Positions 49,401-57,754 of a stretch of DNA of 64,000 bases are shown piece by piece. Position 1 is the first letter of the stretch. Each line of letters begins with the position of its first letter. A model generated the notes under the pieces. That model was not told where the DNA came from. It ran no database searches and saw nothing but the letters and a program-made list of their open reading frames with translations. The stretch covers positions 48,925,873 through 48,989,872 of the forward strand of contig NC_087251.1 in the NCBI RefSeq assembly GCF_037042905.1. Reading direction: 5' to 3'. Origin of the DNA: Lytechinus pictus. Its lineage: Eukaryota > Echinodermata > Echinoidea > Temnopleuroida > Toxopneustidae. Position numbers and translations under genes: made by a program.

Positions 49401-50355
49401 TGCACCTTCAAGAGATGGACCTCTGTTATGAATTTGGCAATCTCACCTCGAAGCTATAGAAAGTTATTGTGTGTACAACACAGCACAGTGCCAGTCATGG
49501 AAAGTTCATTGACCTTTGACCTTATTCAAATTCGACTCATATTCGAACTTGAACTGTGCCTTCAGGAGATGGACCTCTGGTATGAATTTGGTGATCCCAC
49601 CTCGAAGATATAGAAAGTTATTATGTGTACAACATAGCACAGTGCCAGTCATGGAAAGTTCATTGACCTTTGACCTTATTCAAATTCGACTCATATTCAA
49701 ACTTGACCTGTGCCTTCAGGAGATGGACCTCTGGTATGAATTTGGTGATCCCACCTCGAAGCTATAGAAAGTTATTGGGTGTACAACACAATTGTTGACG
49801 ACGACGCCGACGGAAATAGTGATACCTATGTCTCGCTCCGCTACGCAGGCGAGACAAAAATGGGATGGACAGACTAACAGACAGAAAACCCTGACACATA
49901 CTTTATACAAAATTTAAACTCATACAATTATGTCGTTGTTTGCTTTACATTAGAGTTTGGTATATCATAATTTAAATGAAAAGTTATTCCTCTATAAACT
50001 TCTAATGTAATATTTTCTTGGGTCCTAGCCTTATTATGAGACAAATAATTTCATGCCCCATATGACAATCAAACAATGTTCAAACAACTGTATATCAAAA
50101 TTCATAAAGAGAGAAAGAGAGAGCTCTTCTTCAAAAATTGATAGAATCTCAAATGCATAGGCCTACACTCAAAACCAATGCTTCTTTAATTATAAAGAGA
50201 AAAAACGATTCCAGGCATTCAATAATAAGAGGAATTTGATACTTTGCTGACACAAATTGGGTGAACTTTCTTTCAAATACAGATATTTGATACTTACCGG
50301 TCCTTACACGCCATGAACAGGAACTGCGGAAGTATGAGTGAAGGACGGGCTGCAT
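38431..50355 (-). CDS. GSTZ1: Maleylacetoacetate isomerase / glutathione S-transferase zeta (7 exons seen)
   Basis: Minus-strand exons in transcript order: 50349-50298, 46715-46654, 44935-44855, 44493-44416, 43377-43330, 41611-41430, 38557-38431, all GT..AG with compatible phases. They encode 209 aa, plus a start of about 2-5 residues; family length is about 216. The first exon gives PVLHSYFRSSCSWRVRT with the SSC active site of zeta GSTs. The N-terminal thioredoxin-like fold continues (GQVPALEIDG, then IIEYLEETRP), followed by the helical C-terminal domain (AGIQPLQNLS, YCIGDEVTVADLFLAPQV) and the tail DAFKVSHPSKQPDCPEDLRQ. The enzyme turns maleylacetoacetate into fumarylacetoacetate with glutathione, a step of tyrosine breakdown. 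An ATG at 50355-50353 would start the protein as MQPVLHS, but TTTTATGCAG there is also a good splice acceptor, and human GSTZ1 has a separate tiny first exon, so the true start may lie upstream. Introns hold many transposons; all exons are intact. Confidence 0.93.
38755..39846. mobile_element. Helentron/'pearl'-like element with DR1-bearing tandem repeats, copy 1
   Basis: Ends GTCTCACCTGCAT and (reverse) GTCTCACCTGCATAGCAGAG. The interior holds about five tandem units of about 160-185 bp, each with TGACCTTTGACCTTGATCA. A GCC/GTC-rich stretch (39781-39805) precedes a short terminal hairpin (GTCTCAC..GTGAGAC). Terminal repeats, a central tandem array, a microsatellite and a 3' hairpin resemble Helentron-associated non-autonomous elements such as bivalve pearl. 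It lies in the last intron of GSTZ1 and has no coding capacity. Confidence 0.72.
40361..40665 (+). mobile_element. tRNA-derived SINE
   Basis: The head (about 40363-40436) is tRNA-like: A-box region GTGGCCCAGTGGATTAG and B-box GGTTCGAATCC, about 50 bases apart. The body contains CTTCAGCAAGAAATTTATCC and GGTACCCGGTAGGAAGAA, and the 3' end is a (TTA)n tail. It is not a tRNA gene because the stems do not pair well and the body continues. It lies inside a GSTZ1 intron, opposite to the gene. Confidence 0.85.
41135..41402 (-). mobile_element. tRNA-derived SINE, second copy (minus strand)
   Basis: Read on the minus strand, it starts GTATTGTGGCCCAGTGGATT, has a decayed B box (GGCTTTGAATCC) and the same body as the copy at 40361 (CTTCAGCAAGAAATTGATCC, then GGGTACGGGCACTCCGGCAG). 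It is more diverged, lacks a clear tail and ends about 28 bases from the splice donor of a GSTZ1 exon. Confidence 0.75.
43020..43158. repeat. (ATCC/ATCT)n microsatellite
   Basis: Imperfect CCAT and CTAT tetranucleotide repeats, in a GSTZ1 intron. Confidence 0.8.
43805..43895 (+). mobile_element. SINE/LINE 3'-tail fragment
   Basis: ACTGTAAAGCGCTTTGAGCC, then GAAAAGCCCTATATAAAAAC and a TATTATTATTACT tail. This GCGCTTTGAG..GCGCTATATAAA pattern is the shared 3' tail of many aquatic-animal LINEs and SINEs. 5'-truncated. Confidence 0.65.
45534..46350. mobile_element. mariner-like foldback MITE inserted in a TA microsatellite
   Basis: Ends CAGTGCGTCCCAGAAAAACG and (reverse) CAGTGCGTCCCACAAAAAAC, each next to TA. 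The arms are about 300 bases each (both carry AGAATCTCCTCTTTCATCTG and TGCCAAAAACTCATTT), with a unique centre at about 45840-46045. Both sides are (TA)n runs, so the element landed in a TA microsatellite, matching the TA target of Tc1/mariner. No transposase. Confidence 0.87.
46351..46431. repeat. (TA)n microsatellite
   Basis: About 80 bases of pure TA, directly right of the mariner-like MITE; the shorter left part lies at about 45507-45533. Confidence 0.95.
47286..47356 (-). other. tRNA-like sequence (decayed, minus strand)
   Basis: On the minus strand GGTGATCTAATGGATAGCGC resembles an A box and GGTTCGAAACT a B box, about 40 bases apart, with CTTGTAA where an anticodon loop would be. The anticodon and T stems do not pair, so this is a tRNA relic or SINE head, not a gene. 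Confidence 0.45.
48211..49857. mobile_element. Helentron/'pearl'-like element with DR1-bearing tandem repeats, copy 2
   Basis: Ends TTGTCTCGCCTGCATATTGC and (reverse) TTGTCTCGCCTGCGTAGCGG. The right end shares with 38755-39846 a GACGACGCCGACGGAAA stretch, then CCTATGTCTCGCTCCGCTA and a terminal hairpin. It carries a 154-bp tandem array at about 49040-49790. It lies in the first GSTZ1 intron seen. The 83-codon open frames repeated every 154 bases are a by-product of the array, not genes. Confidence 0.72.
49040..49790. repeat. 154-bp tandem array, about 5 units
   Basis: Units repeat every 154 bases, each with GTTCATTGACCTTTGACCTT, then TTGACCTGCACCTTCA, GAGATGGACCTCT, CCTCGAAG and AGAAAGTTATTGTGTGTACA. 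The TGACCTTTGACCT core in each unit is a perfect DR1 nuclear-receptor site on the other strand. Confidence 0.92.
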
Positions 50356-50597
50356 AAAACGATAAAATAAAATAGAAAAGAAACATTGAGCATTCCAGGA
50401 CTTTCAGAAAATAAAATATCATCATGGTCATATGGACCATCATGGCCATATAATATTCCCACCTCCAACTTCTCACTCTTCATAACAATAATAACCTTGT
50501 CCTCAGTTAGTAACCCAAGTGTCCTGTGTCCTCAGTGCTAAATGAAAGGAGAAAAACGTTTAAATCTCTTGATCTCTAATTCTTGATTTTTTATGTA

Positions 50598-53037
50598 TCA
50601 TAACCTTGTTCATTGAATGAGTGGTATTTTGTCAGGTGCCTCATTTCAGCTGAGCTTGCTACGCCGCCTTTATCATGTTAATCTGTTTTTTAAAAATGGA
50701 GCAAGTGCTAATATAAATAGATCTACGTCTACCCCATCATTTTTATTTTAGAATGAAGCAACGAGGATAGGAACTTCTCATATGGTGTGTTCCCATTCAA
50801 CTTTGTGGTGGGGGTATTTTGCACTTAGTTTTAGCCTCTTATTTACATTTTCTTTTTTTTTTACTTTTCCACTCACCTCATATTCACAAAAACATGCTCA
50901 CAATTAGTGATGTTCTCTGGTGAAAAAAACAATAAATTAATGAAAACATAAATGATTTAAAGTTCTTATACAATTAGGTTATATTAATTATACAAATAAT
51001 GCATGCAGCCAAGTGCATGCCATTAGTGGAAATGCAGAGCACGCAAGGTTTCTTTAGATAGTTGCCGCACTGTGCACGAGCCGCAGGCGGCGAGTGCCCA
51101 GTGTGCACCATCTGAAAAAACCTTGCGTGCTCTGCATTTCCACGCGAGCGTCGCGTAACGTTGGGGAAGTACAATAAGAAACAAGATGGCGGCGTAAACA
51201 TTGGGCAAGTCTCTTCCGTCTTTTCACAATATTTTTCTCATTTTTTTGATGAATTCTTGTTTAAAAATAATGAGAGCGTAGAAATGTCGGAAATGAAGAT
51301 TTATCCCATGTACATGATTTAGAGCTAGATCTTTTAGAAGGAAAGTAGAAATCTCGGGGGTGAAAGTTTCAGGTTTTGGGGTCCTTCGTGTAGGTGAATA
51401 GGAAGGACTCCGTACTCCCTGGCTTCATACTCATAGAGAGTAAGCCTACGTTAGTAAATGATTTTTACTCTCAAAAAGCCGCCTGGCTAGTAATGTACCC
51501 GTGGTGGGTGTGTGAGTGGTGCAGGTGATGACATGTCAATTTTCGCTGCTCACCTTGCACTGCCGTGCATGCACAAAAAAGTTGGATGTCATGTGACACG
51601 TATTGGCCAATCGTGATGCTTGAAATAATACACTTATTTTATAAAATGTTTTAAAGACTGCAATTGTGCAAATGAAGTGATATGCAATAATGCATCAAAT
51701 AAAATGGATGACAATCCTTCCTTCCTTCCTGGTTTTCTCCCTCCGCTGCTTTCGGAGATCAGCTCTATGTCCGATGAAGGCAAAAAGCCAAGGCAATAGT
51801 ATCCATAATAATAGACCTTATCGCAAATAGCGTTTGTCGCGTGAGGGCGTCTGTCATCGCAGAGGATCACGGGATGCGAAAGGGGGCAAACGCGGAATCG
51901 GCTTTCGGGAAGCCATACAACGCCATATGTTTTGTGTAGTGTCACTCAAAATCCAGGCTTTTTTTTAAGTCTGATTTCATCGTATTTAAATTATTTTGGA
52001 TACTTGAATGTGGATTTATAGAACAATCTTTGTATCATGATTGCCCAGTGAAAGTATGAACTCAATACTCACCGTATTTTCGAAGTTTTCTGGGGCTAAA
52101 CTTGGGAAGATTTTGTGGGAAAAGTTAGACGGTGATTGCGGGTCAATGCCGATCGACTTTAGAAAAGAGCACATCAGCGATCCGAATTTTCCATTAAAGA
52201 ATATTCATGAGAATCATAATGTAGACCATATATATATTTTATCTCCATATAAATTTAGCTAGTTTTTGTTATTTTTTGGGAAATATAGTCCTTTTTTGCA
52301 ACCCAGGCTTTTGAGTTTGATCAGCTCGTTAAGAGGGGGGGGGGGGGGTGAGACAAATATTAAAACAAGCTAGTGTATACTATATAAATAAATCCCTGAA
52401 TTTAAAACATTTTACGTATAGGCCCTATATCCCTCCAACCTCTGTAATTTTATTTTGTCTGAAACTTAGCAGATGATGGATATTTAATTCATATATAATA
52501 TTATTCCATTCTTTTGATTAAAAAATCTTATTTCAACATTCACATCTTCAATTAATGTCAACGCTTTCAGTCACTTCTCTCACAGCTCACCTTCCTCATT
52601 TCTTTTTTTTTAAATATTTTTCTCTCAACATACTTTCATCTATTCTCATATTTAATTCATTATTTTGTCTAAGCATGCCACTAATTAATAAAACTTCAGA
52701 ATGTCCGACCATAATCCTGAATTATATGCAATAATTATGTAGCCTATCTGTGGAGAGAAAAAGAAAACACAGCTCGATTGGTTATAGGCCTACTCTGAAT
52801 AAAATCATGATTGAGATAATTATTTATGAAACATGTATTCTTGACTATCGATTGATATTACAAAAATATATAACTAGAATAAAGTAACAAAATCTACTGC
52901 AGAGTTTGTTTTATCGATCATCATCATTTTATTATTGCTTGGAATTCCGTGACCATGCAGTTTCCTCCGGATCCACTGCCTCCCGGACCTGGGCCGAGAG
53001 TGCCCGCTGTCCACTCATTCAATGAACAAGGTTATGA
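50598..53037. mobile_element. terminal-inverted-repeat element (2.4 kb), TA flanks
   Basis: A perfect inverted pair of at least 25 bp begins TCATAACCTTGTTCATTGAA at left (from about 50598) and reads as its reverse complement at 53011-53037. TA borders both ends. The interior has a 118-bp hairpin (51026-51143) and short frames but no recognisable transposase. It lies just 5' of the first GSTZ1 exon seen, so it could hold or displace the gene's promoter and first exon. Confidence 0.6.
51026..51143. repeat. 118-bp hairpin with perfect 23-bp arms
   Basis: GTGGAAATGCAGAGCACGCA at 51026 is matched in reverse complement up to 51143; a second inner pair (GCACTGTGCACGAG / CAGTGTGC) lies inside. GC-rich relative to its surroundings. 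Confidence 0.85.
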
Positions 53038-53670
53038 TATAACCTTGTTCTCAGTTATATCTCCATGTGTGGCAAAATAAGGATGGCAACGTTTGGCTTA
53101 TTTTCTCTTTTTCTTTGGGACAAATGCTTGATTTTTTTACACTGACAGTTTCCATTACACCTATTTGTCATACAACTTGGCCCTTAAGTAAATTTGATTC
53201 TTTAATTTTTTTTTTCTTGATTAAAAATAGAGATAAAAAAATGAAAATTTTCTTGCCATAATATTTTCCACCAATAGAGGGCGTACACAAAAATATGCCC
53301 AAAATTCAAGTTTTTGAGCGCTCTAGTGAATACAAAAAATATTCCCAAGTTACTAATGAAAAATGAATTGCAACTGTACGGAAATTTGTAATTTTGGTCA
53401 CAAAAGTGATATTTTAATCATTTTTCAAAGTGTGTGCTCTGTACAGCATTGGCATGCCATAGTCCAACCTGTAGATTCGCCACAGGCAGGGTGGTTGCAG
53501 TGAACAAGTGCCGCTGTCCGTGCATACAAGCACACTTTGCACAGTCACAGCTGCACAGCTCAAAATACGCACAGACAGTGCGCGAAAATGAAACAAAATT
53601 GCACTTGTTTTCATAAAGTCTGTGGTAATTCTTGCAGCTAGCCTATAGACAGCACATCTATCTCTGCTAT
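53038..53670. other. spacer, no gene seen
   Basis: AT-rich sequence between the TIR element and the LTR-like segment; no recognisable gene. Confidence 0.45.
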
Positions 53671-53944
53671 GGTGTTAGGGGATTAGTAGGGATTAGTAGT
53701 AATTAAGCACACAACATCACATGACCCATCGGCGGGAGGAACAAACACAAGACCAGTCAGCTGTACAACACACATACCCGGCACACACACTACACACGCC
53801 ATTCATCATTCCATACCCAACCCCCGGTCGTAGCGGACCTGTCACAGTGCCTGGATAAGAATAAGGTAAGGCTTTCTCCCGGTGTGAAGTTTATATGTGT
53901 ATAGCGAGTGTATTATTATTTATGTTATCGGCCCACCTCTTTAC
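53671..53944 (+). repeat. possible 5' LTR of the Gypsy-like element
   Basis: A segment starting TGTTAGGGGATTAGTAGG and ending CCACCTCTTTAC, directly followed by TGGCGACGAGGATTAAAG, which resembles the primer-binding region after the 5' LTR of Ty3/Gypsy elements. No matching 3' LTR is in the window, so the boundaries cannot be confirmed. Confidence 0.35.
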
Positions 53945-54537
53945 TGGCGACGAGGATTAAAGCGATTTTTATTTTATTTTCGGCAAAACATTTTCTTTAC
54001 TTCGCCACAGCCAACGCCGTTGCAGAATCTGCGTTGGCCGTGGCCGAATATAAAAAAGCCGCCGCCATCTTGAAAATTTTAGGCTTTTTATTAATTTGAG
54101 CTGTTTGACTCTGTTTCGTCCATAATAGTAAATAAAACAAAAAGTAACATATTATTTTAGTTTGAGATTTTATTTTTTGGTGGAAAAAGTTTGATTTTTA
54201 GTTCCGTAAATATACTCTATTTTTTTACCGATCGGCACTGCCGTGCTGGCCTTGAAGGAATTCAGCGGCTAGCTAGACAGGAGCTAATCGGATTTTTTTG
54301 GACAAAACATTATACGTTGTACTATTTAGGGTAAATATCCACTCATTTTGTTGACCATATATTTAAATCTTCCCTTGTTAGGATATATTTTTGTGGCCAC
54401 CGAGTGTGATTAACTTTGATGAAATTTTGATTGCGTTTGACTGTGTTTACTGATGTGGTGTGAATGGATTGCTGAATATTATTGATGTTGTGAGTTGATT
54501 ATTTTATTACAAGCCTGAATTTGCTTTTCTCCTTTGA

Positions 54538-54915
54538 CCGCCGCGCTGCTGCTGCTGCTGCTGTTGTTAGTATTTTTTTGTAGTAAATATATTTCTGGGT
54601 GTTTTTTGGAGAAAACACCAGAAATTTGCTGCTGCTGCTGCTGCTGCTGTTAATTATTAGGAATTTATTATTTTTGGTCACGCGTCTCAGGAGATAAGGA
54701 AATTCAGTCTTGTATTAATTAGTTTGTTGTTGCTGCTGCTGCTGTATTGAATATTTTGCTGCTGTTGCTGTGCTGTTGTATTGTTGCTGCTGCTGCTGTA
54801 TTGAATATTTTGTTGTTTTATTGCTGCTGCCGTTGTGTAATTGAATTGTTGCTGCTGCTGTTGTATAATATATTTTGTTGCTGGTGCTGCCGTTGAGTGA
54901 ATGCTGTGAGCTGTG
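54538..54915 (+). repeat. CTG/TTG trinucleotide-rich leader
   Basis: At least six clusters of (CTG)3-7, interspersed with TTG and spaced by GAATATTTTG, lie in the presumed untranslated leader upstream of gag. Minus-strand frames over it read Gln/Ser/Ala-rich runs and are artefacts of the repeat. Confidence 0.85.
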
Positions 54916-55391
54916 CTGCTGACATTTGTATTAAATTCATATTCAATCAATTAATTATAAATTGTATAATTAAATAAATTTTGTATATATTTAGATAAAT
55001 TGTACTTGTAAATATTAACTTTTGTTCAAAAAACAGAAAAAAAATAAATAAATAATAAGAATTTATTTATTTGAAATTATTTCTATATATTTTTCATATC
55101 TTTCTTTGAACAAGTGAGCGTTCGATTGTTTGCATTTTTTCTTTTCTCTCCTAAGAATTAGGAATTTTATTTTTTAGGCAAGGTAGCCTCTGGATTTTAA
55201 TTTGATTACATTCTCAGGATATTGTGAGGTTAGTTCTGTTAATTCTCTTTCATTTTTTTTTTCAAAAAGTTAATTTTGTCCCAGATTTATTTTGATTTTA
55301 TCCGCAAGACAAAGTCTGCAGGATAATTTTTGGTTAATTACAGTTCAATTTTGGAATTTAATTTTTGTTACTGATTAATTTCTACATCAAG

Positions 55392-57719
55392 ATGGCGAGC
55401 AACATTCCAAGAATCAAAATCAACTTTTGTTCGTCTGAGGAATTGATGAGTCTGCCCGGAGTGGGTATGGCCACCGCCAACCGCATTCTACACGCGAGGG
55501 AGGCGGCTGACCTTACTCCGGATACATTCATGTCAATACCTCACATACCGAAGGCGGAACTATTAGTTTACGCCTTTGATTATGAGCCAACAACAACGGC
55601 TCATAATGTGGACCGCAGAGAAGTGCGCTCCGAAGGAGACGAGCCTTCTACGAGCGTTCCACTTATTCCGTCTAAGGAGCCCCCCGTAAGCCAGGCGTTT
55701 GAGGCTTGGCCACAGCACACCCATGCACATAGCGCACAGGGTGCTGTAGGCCAGTCTTCTCAGACACAGGCCGGGGAGGCCCCCTTATTTTTCACAGGGG
55801 GGAGGCCAGGTGGCGCTTTTACTCAGCAGCCTTCGGCCTCTCCAGAAGATAGGGCTAAGTCCCTCTGGGCAAATCAATTTGGATTTTCAGGATGGAACGA
55901 TGGCCTGTTCCCACCACAGGGTCCCCACCAAGTTACCCCACCAGGACCCCAGTTCCAATGTGGTCCTCGTGCCCAGGTAGCTTCCCCACCAGGACCCCAG
56001 TTCCAATTTGGTCCTCGTGCCCAAGTAGAGTCGCATGGTCAGGCTCCCAGAGCTCAGGGTTGCCGACCAGCAATGACCAACCAAACTACCCAGACACCTC
56101 CACATAGCTTTCCACAGGCCGTTCCAAACTTCACGCAAGCACAGTACGAGGAAATGTATGGCGTGATGTTTAGGATGATGCAGATGATGCCATTCGGAGG
56201 AATTGGACAACCAGCTCCTCCATACTGCAACCCTGCTGCCGCCTACGGTGGGTATTGCCCACCATGGGCTGGAGGCAGATATCCGCCACACTACCCTAAC
56301 ACTGTGGCCCCGCAAACCTCTCCCCAAGGACCATGTGACTTGCAACATGGGGGTAGCAACCCTGTGTATCAAGGCGCTGGACCCCAAAGAGATGGACATG
56401 GAGGCCCAGTATACAGTGAAAATAGAAACACCACAAGGCCATCAGTAAGTCCTGGATACTTGGGGCTGCCAACAAGAAATCAGCCGCCCCGCGTCACCAG
56501 ACTTACTTCGGCCTCAAGACCTGTGGTACCAGAATATGACGACAGAAGGCCCCCTTCTAGACCAACCTCTTTGCCGAAGACCATTTCGTTCGACGGCAAG
56601 GGAAGTTGGGCGGCCTTCTATTCAAAGTTCCAACTTTACACCGAAAGACATGGCATGTCTGATGCAGACAAGAAATATCAGCTGTGTCTGGCGTTGGAGG
56701 CCGAAGCCAGTAAGTTGATGGCCCTCATCCAGGAGAGCAATCCAAATATCGCCTTCTCTGACTTGGTTACCAAGTTGGAGAAGCGGTTCGCTCTCCAGGA
56801 GGAGCCGGAAGTTACTCGGATGCAATTTCAATCGGCTTTCCAACGCTCGGATGAAGACATAATCAAATGGGCAGACAGGCTTATGACACTTGCAGGTCAG
56901 GCCTTTGTAGGCCTACCTGACAAGTTCGTCCAAGAACTTGTAGTGGCAAGGTTCTGCCAAGGTGCCCAAGACAAAGATGCAGGGCATCATGTCCTGACTT
57001 CTCGGCCTGGGACATTAGATGAAGCCATGACCAAGTACAAATGGTTTCAGTTTACCCAGAAGACCATGCAGAAGCATGGCCCTAGGCTGAGAAACGAAGT
57101 AAGGCAGCTCTCTGTAGGAGAAGATAAGAATGACCTCAGGGTACAAGAGTCGTCTCCTCCGGAAGCTGCCACCAAAGGAAATTCTAGCCTTGAGGCTAGA
57201 ATCAGTGCTCTGGAGGCTCAGAATGCAATGTGGGCCTCCAAGATGGATTCGATGGTTGCTGCAATCACGGATCTGTCTCGGAGTACTAAAGAACTTTTGT
57301 CGGTGTCAAGAGGCCAGCCGAGTTACTCCTCCGGCCGTGCCCCTGTCACACCTGAAAGACCAAAATATACCTCCGGCCGAGCTCTGGGAACACCGGACAG
57401 ACCAAAGTATACCTCTGGTCGAGCTCCGGGTACATCAGACAGGCCGAGGTATACCTCTAATAGAACGCCGGATCGGTCAGAAGGAGGCAGAAGACCATCT
57501 TCGGGCCTTCCACCAACCGATCGGCAGCGAAACTTCGCAGGCTGCTTCAACTGTGGGGAAGAAGGCCATTTCAGTAGGGCCTGCCCCAGAGGGAGATCGC
57601 CTGCTCAGAACAGACGACTTAGGGCTGTCACCTTCGAGGAGGAGGGAAATGGACAGGGATCGGAGGAGATGGGGAATCCCCGATCCGATCACAGATCCCC
57701 ACCATCTCCATTCCATTAA
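55392..57719 (+). CDS. gag: Gypsy-like retrotransposon Gag with helix-hairpin-helix and CCHC knuckle
   Basis: An uninterrupted 775-codon frame from an ATG in good context (CAAGATGG). Residues about 6-60 match the ComEA-type helix-hairpin-helix (SSEELMSLPGVGMATANRIL), unusual at the start of a Gag. A long Pro/Gln/Gly-rich region follows with a duplicated GPQFQ.GPRAQV unit. Residues about 395-560 resemble the Ty3/Gypsy capsid domain (ISFDGKGSWAAFYSKF, then FSDLVTKLEKRF and EDIIKWADRLMTLA). A four-fold YTSGRAPGTPDRPK-type repeat precedes the zinc knuckle CFNCGEEGHFSRAC at about 718-731. Gag would package the element's RNA and form particles. It ends at TAA with pol not in frame; a 4 kb element is inserted just downstream. 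The frame is intact, unlike pol, so recent activity or domestication are both possible. Confidence 0.85.
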   Translation: MASNIPRIKINFCSSEELMSLPGVGMATANRILHAREAADLTPDTFMSIPHIPKAELLVYAFDYEPTTTAHNVDRREVRSEGDEPSTSVPLIPSKEPPVSQAFEAWPQHTHAHSAQGAVGQSSQTQAGEAPLFFTGGRPGGAFTQQPSASPEDRAKSLWANQFGFSGWNDGLFPPQGPHQVTPPGPQFQCGPRAQVASPPGPQFQFGPRAQVESHGQAPRAQGCRPAMTNQTTQTPPHSFPQAVPNFTQAQYEEMYGVMFRMMQMMPFGGIGQPAPPYCNPAAAYGGYCPPWAGGRYPPHYPNTVAPQTSPQGPCDLQHGGSNPVYQGAGPQRDGHGGPVYSENRNTTRPSVSPGYLGLPTRNQPPRVTRLTSASRPVVPEYDDRRPPSRPTSLPKTISFDGKGSWAAFYSKFQLYTERHGMSDADKKYQLCLALEAEASKLMALIQESNPNIAFSDLVTKLEKRFALQEEPEVTRMQFQSAFQRSDEDIIKWADRLMTLAGQAFVGLPDKFVQELVVARFCQGAQDKDAGHHVLTSRPGTLDEAMTKYKWFQFTQKTMQKHGPRLRNEVRQLSVGEDKNDLRVQESSPPEAATKGNSSLEARISALEAQNAMWASKMDSMVAAITDLSRSTKELLSVSRGQPSYSSGRAPVTPERPKYTSGRALGTPDRPKYTSGRAPGTSDRPRYTSNRTPDRSEGGRRPSSGLPPTDRQRNFAGCFNCGEEGHFSRACPRGRSPAQNRRLRAVTFEEEGNGQGSEEMGNPRSDHRSPPSPFH

Positions 57720-57754
57720 TAGACAAGACCAATATGGGGAGAACTTGAGTTCAA

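Noticed and set aside
49054-49767. Four similar 83-codon open frames in a row
   Set aside because: They recur every 154 bases because the DNA is a tandem array inside a transposon; the array, not a protein family, explains them.
54499-54950. Gln/Ala/Ser-rich minus-strand proteins
   Set aside because: These are translations of the CTG/TTG repeat clusters.
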